DNA from: Phycisphaeraceae bacterium
Lineage (GTDB): Bacteria; Planctomycetota; Phycisphaerae; Phycisphaerales; Phycisphaeraceae
Length of the DNA: 64,000 nucleotides
NCBI GenBank assembly: GCA_020851465.1
Contig: JADZCR010000001.1
Location: forward strand, 372,001 to 436,000
Direction: 5' to 3'
The notes beneath the pieces were generated by a model that saw only the letters and a program-made list of their open reading frames with translations, was not told the origin of the DNA and ran no database searches. Below, in pieces: positions 42,969-50,406 of this stretch. Each line of letters begins with the position of its first letter. Within the stretch, counting starts at the first letter, position 1. Made by a program: the position numbers and the translations under genes.

Positions 42969-44369
42969 TTAACTCCGAGACTCGTCATGACCGGACGATT
43001 TGGCCGGCTCATCGCCCTTGAACGGCTCAACCTTGGTTAAGGCTTCGATGAAAGCTTGATCGGGTTGTTCACCGGTTGTTTTCCGTTGTGTTTCGACGGG
43101 AGGAGGCTGGCTTGCAGGTGGTGCCGCAGTAACGACCGGCGTCTGCTCCGGTTCAGGTGGTGCAGGCTTAGGCGTTGTCGGCAGGGCCGTCGCCGCAGAA
43201 GGGATCACTGCGACCTGCGGGCTAGGAGGCGCTGTCGCTTCCGCAGGCTCGTTTGTGGGCACGATCAACGAATTGAGCACTGCATTGTCGGGCTGGGGCG
43301 AGGCAGGCTCGACGATAGCTGGCTCTTGATTGGCTGGCTCAACAGATGGCTGTGGTGCGGATACGAGTTGTTCGATGACGTTATCCGGTTCATCGCTTTG
43401 GGTCGCAGGCCCGCTGGTGAGAAACTCCGCAATTTTTCCGCCCGATCTCGCGCCGGATGTCGTGGCACCCTCAGCCTGTGCCTGTTGCACAATTTCAAGA
43501 AAGAGAGATTCGAGCTTCTGTCGCGGCTGTTCCACGCGGTCGATACTCTTGCCATGTTTCTCCAGCAGAGCCTCGACCTCCTGAATGGTCTCCACATCCA
43601 GCGCCTCAGTTTGGATCGTTGTCATGTCCTGACGGAGAAGCAATTCATCGACGGTGCCTTGAGCGCGAACTTTGCCGCCGAACATGATCGCTACACGATC
43701 ACAAACATCTTCGACATCTGCCAGAAGGTGGGAACAAAGGAGAATGGTCTTGCCTCGGCGTGCCAACTCAAGGATGAGATCTTTGATCTGGCGTGTCCCG
43801 ATGGGATCCATCCCTGTGGTGGGTTCATCCAGAATGAGCAATTGCGGGTCGTTGATCAGTGCCTGCGCCAAGCCGATGCGGCGCTGCATACCCTTGGAAT
43901 ATTCACCAACCGGACGGCGTTGTACGGCTTCGAGGCCTACGAACTGGAGTAGCTGATCAATACGACGGCGACGCTGGTCGGCGTTCTGATGGAACAGGCG
44001 GCCGTAGTACTCCAGAGTCTCGCGTGCATTGAGAAAGCGATAGAGGTACGACTCTTCCGGCAGATATCCAATCTGTTTTTTGGTTGCTACGTCATCAGGA
44101 CGCTTACCGAAAACCGCGATGCGTCCTGCGGTGGGGTGCAGCAAACCGAGGATCATTTTGATCGTTGTGGACTTGCCCGAACCATTAGGCCCCAGCAGTC
44201 CGAAGACTTCGCCGCGACGAACCTCCAGATCAATCGCGTCCACAGCCGTAACTCGATTGCGGAGCCAGAAATCTTTGAAGATTTTAGTGAGGCCTGCGCA
44301 CCGGATCACCGCATCAGCGGTAGGTGGTGCCGGAATCGGCGCGGGTGTTGTGGTCAGTATCGCGGTCAT
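42969..44369 (-). CDS. ABC transporter ATP-binding protein with long C-terminal tail
   Basis: A 466-residue ABC ATPase. GGAG lies seven bases before ATG 44369; the longer frame is not needed. The nucleotide-binding domain (about 20-250) has Walker A GPNGSGKST (60-68), Q-loop, signature EYSKGMQRRIGLAQ, Walker B LLILDEPTTG and a switch His in LLCSHLL. Unlike ordinary ABC-2 ATPases, it has a C-terminal extension of about 200 residues, first helical (VEALLEKHGKSIDRVEQPRQK) then rich in Pro, Ala and Glu. The tail may contact the SPFH proteins or permease. It is coupled to the large permease and follows the HflK-like gene by 59 bases. Likely drives export. Confidence 0.85.
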   Translation of the reverse strand: MTAILTTTPAPIPAPPTADAVIRCAGLTKIFKDFWLRNRVTAVDAIDLEVRRGEVFGLLGPNGSGKSTTIKMILGLLHPTAGRIAVFGKRPDDVATKKQIGYLPEESYLYRFLNARETLEYYGRLFHQNADQRRRRIDQLLQFVGLEAVQRRPVGEYSKGMQRRIGLAQALINDPQLLILDEPTTGMDPIGTRQIKDLILELARRGKTILLCSHLLADVEDVCDRVAIMFGGKVRAQGTVDELLLRQDMTTIQTEALDVETIQEVEALLEKHGKSIDRVEQPRQKLESLFLEIVQQAQAEGATTSGARSGGKIAEFLTSGPATQSDEPDNVIEQLVSAPQPSVEPANQEPAIVEPASPQPDNAVLNSLIVPTNEPAEATAPPSPQVAVIPSAATALPTTPKPAPPEPEQTPVVTAAPPASQPPPVETQRKTTGEQPDQAFIEALTKVEPFKGDEPAKSSGHDESRS

Positions 44370-44428
44370 TTCAGGCTCCGGCGGACAATCAGGCAACCTC
44401 CCCGGCACGTCGAGAGGGGAATGTGATC

Positions 44429-46009
44429 TCAATGGTCTTCATCGTTTTCATGTTGTTCAGCGGGCTTGGGCATGGGAGGGCCAGGGGGCTTGGCGGGGGC
44501 GCCGGTCCCCAGTTGCGTCGGAGCCTTCTTAGAGGCGTCCATCGCTGCCTGACGCTTGGCATCCTCGGCCTGTTTCATCCGATCTTCCTCACGCTTGCGG
44601 GCGACGGCTGGATCACGTCCGAGCCAGATTTCCAGTTGTCCCGGCGGGGCATACCAGGTCTCTACATCGCCGTTGAGGATCTCCGCTTTGGCCTCCTGCC
44701 AGATACGCGCCATCACGATTCGTTTTGCATCCGGGCTGTTTTTGTAAACATCAAACCATGTGCGGAAAATAGTTGCTTCACGTTCCACATCCGCGACCGC
44801 AGTTGATCGCGACGAGTTTGCTTCATTGATGACCTCTGCGACCTTGCCTGATACCGGCAGAGTTGGCCGCTGTGCAATCGGCACTTCGTGTGCATCAAGT
44901 GCTTTTGCGTATTCAACTTTCGCGGCATCAAGATCTGGGCCGGACTGTGCTGTTTGCATGCGTCTGAAGCGATCCCAGAGGTCATCAGTAGCTGCAAGAT
45001 CCAACTTGTTGTTTTGCGCCCAGGCAGGTACTTCGAGCTGCGTAAATACCAGATCAAGTTGGGAATCAAGCTTCGCCAGCATCGCAGCGTCATTGGCGGT
45101 CGAAGCAAGATCGTATTGACGAATCATCTCAGACAGCGCCCCTTGGCCGGCTCCGGCGGTTTCCGACAACTTGGTGTTACGGTCAGCTGTGGCCATCTCA
45201 ACCGCCTGGCCGCGCTGACTCTCAGCTGCTAATACCGCTTCGTATGCCTGCCTCACCGAGCCGGGAATGGTCGGCGTCTTGAGTGAAATGTCGTCCGTGA
45301 TCACCAGTCCCGTGTGCATCTCGTCCAGCGTCGCCTGGGCATGCGTGCGGATGGCTGCTTTGTCGTGGGTTGATCGCATCACATCATCGAGTGTGGATTG
45401 CGCGATCGCGAGGACGACACCTTCCTCAGCCGCGGCGCGGACGAGATTATTTGCCGTCTCGTGATCACCCACATTCATCGCAAAGGCCACCGGATCCGAC
45501 ACGCCATAGGTCAGGGTCCAGCGGGCGTGGACAATGTTGGCGTCACCCGTCAGCAGTGAGCCATCCTTGTCCGGTTTGAGCGGCCGCGAGGGGGCATCAG
45601 CCGGTTGATTGGGTTGTTGTTCCCACCAGAATTCTTTCGACAAGGCAATCTGCTGCGACGAAGTCTTGATCAGAATGACTTCTTCGATGGGATAGGGAAA
45701 CGCAAAATGCAAACCGCCAGCCTGAATAACTTGATCTCGTCCATCACCGACTACCTCGCCAAAACGCAGTCGAACAGCGACATAGCCGGAAGGGACACTG
45801 AAAACATTACTGAATAAATAGAACACAATCACCAACACCATGCCCCATTTCAGAACCGTAAAACTCCAACGCAGTGCGTCGGCCAGCGACTGCTGCGCGG
45901 GGTCCAGTTCTTCCGTTGCTATGACGCCGTGATCGTGGTGGTGATCGTGATCGTCGTCATGATCGCCGTGATCGTGATGGTGTTCGAATGGGTTGCGCGG
46001 CTTAGCCAT
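44429..46009 (-). CDS. hflK: HflK-like SPFH protein with His-rich termini
   Basis: A 526-residue SPFH (stomatin/prohibitin) protein. Residues 1-30 are extraordinarily rich in His and Asp (EHHHDHGDHDDDHDHHHDHG), followed by a membrane helix (about 50-70) and the SPFH domain: VPSGYVAVRLRFGEV, LHFAFPYPIEEVILI and a KFWW/EFWW-type loop, IVHARWTLTYGVSDP, and FAAA-like helices. A long coiled-coil region with Ala/Glu repeats (about 270-430) follows, then a Pro/Ala tail with a His-Asp-rich end. The resemblance is to HflK, partner of HflC in controlling FtsH. The His-rich segments may bind metal (Zn, Ni or Cu), which is inference. It lies 59 bases before the ATPase gene. Confidence 0.8.
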   Translation of the reverse strand: MAKPRNPFEHHHDHGDHDDDHDHHHDHGVIATEELDPAQQSLADALRWSFTVLKWGMVLVIVFYLFSNVFSVPSGYVAVRLRFGEVVGDGRDQVIQAGGLHFAFPYPIEEVILIKTSSQQIALSKEFWWEQQPNQPADAPSRPLKPDKDGSLLTGDANIVHARWTLTYGVSDPVAFAMNVGDHETANNLVRAAAEEGVVLAIAQSTLDDVMRSTHDKAAIRTHAQATLDEMHTGLVITDDISLKTPTIPGSVRQAYEAVLAAESQRGQAVEMATADRNTKLSETAGAGQGALSEMIRQYDLASTANDAAMLAKLDSQLDLVFTQLEVPAWAQNNKLDLAATDDLWDRFRRMQTAQSGPDLDAAKVEYAKALDAHEVPIAQRPTLPVSGKVAEVINEANSSRSTAVADVEREATIFRTWFDVYKNSPDAKRIVMARIWQEAKAEILNGDVETWYAPPGQLEIWLGRDPAVARKREEDRMKQAEDAKRQAAMDASKKAPTQLGTGAPAKPPGPPMPKPAEQHENDEDH

Positions 46010-46095
46010 AGTAGTGTTACGCGTGAGTGTCGTATTTTTGTTTACGGGCAGCAGTCGGGAGTCAGTGTCAGTTTATTGAGCGCAAGCCGGAGTAA

Positions 46096-47058
46096 TTATT
46101 TGTTGGATGTTGATGAGCCGGGTTCGTTGCGGAACAGATCAAAGGGTCCGTGTGCATCAAGGACAAGTTGCGTATTCTTTTTCAGCACGGTCTTGAGTGT
46201 TTCGATCTGGGCGAGAAAGACCGCGAAGTTCTGATCCTGTTCAAAGACCTTGTAGGCTGCTGCCGCCTGTTGAATACCTTGGGCTCGGATTGACTCGGCA
46301 CGTCGCTGGGCAAAGCTCAAGATAGTTCGTTGTGCGTTGTTGGCTTCACTGCGGATAGTGGCTGCGTCGGCGTTGCCGGTGGCGCGGGCAGTGGCGGCGA
46401 GACGTTCACGGGTTGAACGCATGCGGGCAAAGACGCTTTCAGTGACGCGCTCCGGCAGCACAATTCGCCGAATACCCACGTGCTCAACCGCGATGCCATA
46501 GGTCGGCTGGATTTGCGCCAACCGCTGACGGATCAGATTGAGTGCCTCGGCTTCGATGTTTGCCAACTGGAGCTGTTTGGCGTCGGTGTTGACCAGTTGA
46601 TCGAAGCGGTACTTGCCGATGAGGCTGCGAATCTCTCGAAGCAATGTCTGAAGACGGCGCTCAGCATTATCAACGGTCTTGACGCTGACAAAAAAGGAGT
46701 AAGGGTCTTCGATACGCCAGACCAGATACGTCTTGGTGATGACGCTGTAGTTGTCAGCCGTCGTCTGTTCCTCTGACACGTCGTCCAGAATCTGGAGCTT
46801 TTTAGAAAACTTGTAGGGAGTCTGGATGGGTGAGGGCCACTTGAAATACAGTCCCGGCTTGTCGATGACACTGCCGGGCTGCGCAAGCTGGCCATCCGCG
46901 TTGCGGATCAACTTACCGTCAACCATCTGCGGCGGCTCAGCTTTGTCAAAAGTGGTGAGAACCGCTACTTCGTCGTAACGGACCTGGTAGGCGAACATAT
47001 AAACCAGCAAAACGCCTACGACGATGATTCCAATGAGGATGGCAAGTCGATTTTTCAT
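46096..47058 (-). CDS. hflC: HflC-like SPFH protein
   Basis: A 320-residue SPFH protein, the usual HflC length. One N-terminal membrane helix (LAILIGIIVVGVLLVYMFAYQ) precedes the SPFH domain: YQVRYDEVAVLTTF, GLYFKWPSPIQTPYKF, ITKTYLVWRIEDPYSFF and GIAVEHVGIRRIVLPERV. A coiled-coil region with the family-type run AAATARATGN, AATIRSEANNAQ and AESIRAQGIQQAAAAYK ends the protein. The ATG at 47058 is chosen because GGAA lies upstream; a GTG at 47076 would add six residues. It lies between the other two SPFH genes and should assemble with the HflK-like protein. Probable role in membrane protein quality control. Confidence 0.87.
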   Translation of the reverse strand: MKNRLAILIGIIVVGVLLVYMFAYQVRYDEVAVLTTFDKAEPPQMVDGKLIRNADGQLAQPGSVIDKPGLYFKWPSPIQTPYKFSKKLQILDDVSEEQTTADNYSVITKTYLVWRIEDPYSFFVSVKTVDNAERRLQTLLREIRSLIGKYRFDQLVNTDAKQLQLANIEAEALNLIRQRLAQIQPTYGIAVEHVGIRRIVLPERVTESVFARMRSTRERLAATARATGNADAATIRSEANNAQRTILSFAQRRAESIRAQGIQQAAAAYKVFEQDQNFAVFLAQIETLKTVLKKNTQLVLDAHGPFDLFRNEPGSSTSNK

Positions 47059-47116
47059 CTTCTGATTTCCATTCACCGGTTATGCCGGCGTCAGCTTCAA
47101 ACTCCAACCTAACACT

Positions 47117-47130
47117 GCCGGTTAACCGGC
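47117..47130. other. 14-bp perfect palindrome between SPFH genes
   Basis: GCCGGTTAACCGGC is a perfect 14-base palindrome in the 80-base gap between the large SPFH gene and hflC. It could be a protein-binding site or a short RNA hairpin in the operon transcript (no T-run follows, so it is not a good terminator). It may also be chance in GC-rich DNA. Confidence 0.35.
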
Positions 47131-47138
47131 GCGACTTA

Positions 47139-49247
47139 TCACTTTGTTTTCATCAGGCTGTCAAGCGTGCTCTGTACGTCGGTCAGGTCGATACGAATAA
47201 GCGGCGACCGAAGCTCGCCGGAGCCAATCAGGATTTTTCGTGTGTCGGTGATTCCTTCCGCCAGCGCACGCAGATAAAGCCGGGTTCGATATAGCTGTGG
47301 TGACTGGTGATACGCGAGGAGTTCCGCATTGAAACGATCCGCTTTGGCGATTTCTCCGATCGCGCGTTCCCAGCGGTAAGAGCGAGCGTCGTAGATCAGC
47401 TCTGCAGCCTTGCCGCGGGCGTTTGTGAGCAGACGTTCGACTTCGACCTCTTTGGCGAGAACTTCAGCAGAGCGAGCTTTAATTTCATCTGGCTTAGCGC
47501 CGGGATTGGACGTCAGATCCGCCAGCCGTCGTTGTGCGGTTTCGAGATCGACAATCGCGCGGCTGATATTCAGGGCCTGATCGTGGGAGCCGGCCACCGC
47601 AGCGAGAGTCTCGGCAGCATCTTTTTTGGCGTCTTCGATAGTTCGCTGGCGATCCTGTAAAGCACCGATCTGCTGGTGAAATGCGCTGGCGACATCGCTT
47701 TCGGATGGAGGATGGATGCCCATGAAGCCGGCAAAAACCACCTCCAGGCCGAGCTTAGCTGTGTCAGCTTCGTGTTGAATACTCTGACGCAGGCGGTCTC
47801 CCGCTCCGACCCGCTGATGCCCGATGATCGTGTCAATATCTTTTGTGACGAGAAACCGATTCAACTCGCGCTCGGAAAGCCGGGTGAGCATCAGTTTCGG
47901 ATCGTCCACCTGGTTGGCGTAATCCGTCAGATTTTTGATGCGATACTGGACGACCAGTTGCAGGCCGACTAGACCAATATCCGCGGTACGTTTATCCACC
48001 GGCTGTTCGTCGGCTTCGGCATTGAGCGGTGCGGCGAACGGCGTCGGCGCGGTGACCAGATAATCTTCCGTTCCCACGACGTGCTCATTGGTCCAGAGAA
48101 TTGCCGTGTTCGGCTTGAATCCTTCTTTTGCCGAGCCAACGGTGATCTGAAGCACTCGTCCGACGGGATACGTTTGGGCCTCCTCAAGCGGCCAGGGCAG
48201 CTTGAGGTGCCAGCCGGGACCAAGTTCCTCGACGATCCTGCCAAATCGTGTCCGCAACGCCCGTTCGTGCGGCTGCACGACGGCGATCGAACTGATCAAA
48301 ATCAGCACTACGAGAGCGAAGGCGACCAGCGGCGTGATGGCTTTACCCAGCAGTTGGTAAAACCAGCTTCGCGAAACCTCGAAACCAAATTGGTAATTGA
48401 GCGCATCACTGAGTGCTTTTGCCAGCGATTTGGGGCTTGTCAGCAAGCCGAGAATACGGCTGTCGAAAGCGGGACGGGGTATTTCACCTGGCCGACGAGG
48501 TCGGTAGGCGTTAAGCACAAAGGTCAATAACACTTCAGCACCCAGCACCAGAAGGATGATGGGGATCGCCAGCGTTACGACCATGAGTACTTCGGGCCTG
48601 CCGAACTGCTTGCCGATGAGTCCAATCGCGGCGATCACCGCGATCAAGGCGTTACCCATTAAGTAGCCGGCTCCGCCTCGGAGGACCTGCCACTCGGCCA
48701 CTTTCGTCATGCCCGCTTCATAGCGCGCGACGATAAACGCCACGAACCCGAGCACGAATGTGAAAAGAGCCGGCACGAAAGGTGCGACTCGGTTGACATC
48801 TTCCTGATAGCTCAGATCGATCAGTTTGTCCGCTTTGTAAGCTTGGACGAAGTGGTAAAGGAAAATCCCTCCAACGGTCAGGAGGTAAACCGCGACGATC
48901 GCTCCGACTGCTGCCAGCCCCCATTTGTAAAGGTTATTCAGCCGGCGGCGAGCGATTTGCAGGTCGTCGCCATGTTCCTCAAACAGGGCTGCGGTTTGTG
49001 CCTGAGCGCGGGCGAGTTGTTCGGTTTCGAGAGCCTCGGCGCGTTCGAGTCGGTGTTGATGGTAAAGGAGTGCAAGTACGATCCAGATGGACAGGCCGCC
49101 GAACAGATGAAACGCAACTACGTAAAGAGCCGGTGCCTGTGCAGCCAGCCCGGTTAAACCCAGCAGTACGGAGAGCAGAAGCTGGATGCCTAGGCCGAAA
49201 AGCGCCGCATTAGTCGCCCGACGGTAGGACTGTTGGTCTGACGCCAT
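47139..49247 (-). CDS. Polytopic SPFH domain protein
   Basis: A 702-residue protein with an N-terminal membrane region of about seven helices (residues 10-310) followed by an SPFH domain: VQPHERALRTRFGRIVEELG, GWHLKLPWPLEEAQTYPV, LVVQYRIKNLTDYANQVDD and VFAGFMGIHPPSESDVASAF. The C-terminal part is coiled coil with Ala/Glu repeats, ending LRSPLIRIDL. Ordinary HflK has one helix; the polytopic extension is unusual and may form a membrane platform. It is the first gene of the minus-strand SPFH/ABC cluster, divergent from the ABC-2 permease at 49391. The ATG at 49247 follows GGAA. Confidence 0.75.
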   Translation of the reverse strand: MASDQQSYRRATNAALFGLGIQLLLSVLLGLTGLAAQAPALYVVAFHLFGGLSIWIVLALLYHQHRLERAEALETEQLARAQAQTAALFEEHGDDLQIARRRLNNLYKWGLAAVGAIVAVYLLTVGGIFLYHFVQAYKADKLIDLSYQEDVNRVAPFVPALFTFVLGFVAFIVARYEAGMTKVAEWQVLRGGAGYLMGNALIAVIAAIGLIGKQFGRPEVLMVVTLAIPIILLVLGAEVLLTFVLNAYRPRRPGEIPRPAFDSRILGLLTSPKSLAKALSDALNYQFGFEVSRSWFYQLLGKAITPLVAFALVVLILISSIAVVQPHERALRTRFGRIVEELGPGWHLKLPWPLEEAQTYPVGRVLQITVGSAKEGFKPNTAILWTNEHVVGTEDYLVTAPTPFAAPLNAEADEQPVDKRTADIGLVGLQLVVQYRIKNLTDYANQVDDPKLMLTRLSERELNRFLVTKDIDTIIGHQRVGAGDRLRQSIQHEADTAKLGLEVVFAGFMGIHPPSESDVASAFHQQIGALQDRQRTIEDAKKDAAETLAAVAGSHDQALNISRAIVDLETAQRRLADLTSNPGAKPDEIKARSAEVLAKEVEVERLLTNARGKAAELIYDARSYRWERAIGEIAKADRFNAELLAYHQSPQLYRTRLYLRALAEGITDTRKILIGSGELRSPLIRIDLTDVQSTLDSLMKTK

Positions 49248-49390
49248 AGAAGATTCCGCGTTCCTAAATCGTGGTTACGCGAGATGCCCCATTTATTTGG
49301 GGAGCTTCGCGGCAGATGATGAGCCAAAGAGGCACCGGCAACGTATCAAGCTTGCAACCCTGTACCCAAAACTCGACACTACTCCACAAC

Positions 49391-50356
49391 ATGTTTCAGC
49401 AGATTTTCACTATTGCCCGTAACACGTTCATAGAAAGCATACGTCAGCCGGTGTTCGCGGTTCTGATTCTTGGGGCTACGCTGCTCCTGATTCTCAACCC
49501 GATGATCTCTGCGTACACGCTCGATGATGATAACAAGCAATTGCTGGACATGGGTTTGAGTACCTTGCTGCTGGCTGGCGTGTTTCTGGCTGCCTTCACC
49601 GCCACAGGCGTACTCTCCGAAGAAATTGAAAACCGCACGGTTCTGACCGTCGTCAGCAAGCCCATTGCACGGCCGGTATTTGTCTTGGGTAAGTATTTTG
49701 GTGTCGTGGGCGCCCTCGGGATGGCTTACTGGGCACTGACCGTAGTTTTCCTGTTGGCGTACAGGCATAAGGTCATGCAGACCGCCTCTGATCCCTTCGA
49801 CACGCCGGTGCTGACCTTTGGCATCGTAGGCCTGCTCATCGCGCTGATCGTATCGATTGTGGGTAACTATCTGTACCAGTGGATTTTCTCCAGTACGTTT
49901 GTCGTCATGTTCGCCCTGTTGGAAACGCTGGCCTGGGTCATGGTGCTGGTTATCAACCCGGAGTGGAGGTTTCAATCTCCCGCAATCGACTGGCACCCGC
50001 AAATCATGTGGGGTCTTCTTCTGATCTTTGAGGGCTTGCTCATCATCACCGCGGTCGCGATCGCGGTCTCAACCCGACTTGGGCAGGTGATGACGCTTGT
50101 CGTGTGTTTTGGCGTAGCCCTGTTGGGGATGGTCAGTGACTATTTCCTCGGTCAGCGGGCGAATGAGTCTCGCATCGCAGGATTTTTTTACCGGGTTATT
50201 CCCAATCTCCAACTCTTCTGGCCAGCAGATGCTCTGACACAGGGCAATGATTTCACAGGTGGCTATATCGCGATGCTGAGCGGATACAGTGCACTGGTGA
50301 TCGTGGCTGTGCTCGCGGTTGCCGTTGCGTTGTTTCAAACTCGTGAGGTTGGCTGA
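49391..50356 (+). CDS. ABC-2 type transporter permease (NosY-like)
   Basis: A 321-residue polytopic protein with six or seven membrane helices. Residues 1-25 form the entry helix (MFQQIFTIARNTFIESIRQP); the coupling segment is GVLSEEIENRTVLTVVSKPIARPVFVLGKYFG, typical of ABC-2 permeases. Helices include LLLAGVFLAAFTATGVL, GIVGLLIALIVSIVGNYLYQ and VIVAVLAVAVAL at the end. The ATG at 49391 is chosen to match the family start; no strong RBS is seen and an in-frame longer frame to 49271 lacks coding character. It has no ATPase of its own nearby on the plus strand and may use the ATPase at 42969, with the divergent SPFH cluster as partner; this is inference. Confidence 0.78.
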   Translation: MFQQIFTIARNTFIESIRQPVFAVLILGATLLLILNPMISAYTLDDDNKQLLDMGLSTLLLAGVFLAAFTATGVLSEEIENRTVLTVVSKPIARPVFVLGKYFGVVGALGMAYWALTVVFLLAYRHKVMQTASDPFDTPVLTFGIVGLLIALIVSIVGNYLYQWIFSSTFVVMFALLETLAWVMVLVINPEWRFQSPAIDWHPQIMWGLLLIFEGLLIITAVAIAVSTRLGQVMTLVVCFGVALLGMVSDYFLGQRANESRIAGFFYRVIPNLQLFWPADALTQGNDFTGGYIAMLSGYSALVIVAVLAVAVALFQTREVG

Positions 50357-50406
50357 TTCAATAGGCAAAATCAAAAGAACTCAAAAAGTCTTCATGAATC
50401 GCAGCA

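Noticed and set aside
43056..43952. Plus-strand frame of 298 codons opposite the ABC ATPase
   Set aside because: Its N-terminus is Arg/Cys-rich low-complexity text mirroring the Pro/Ala-rich tail of the ATPase on the other strand. Not a gene.
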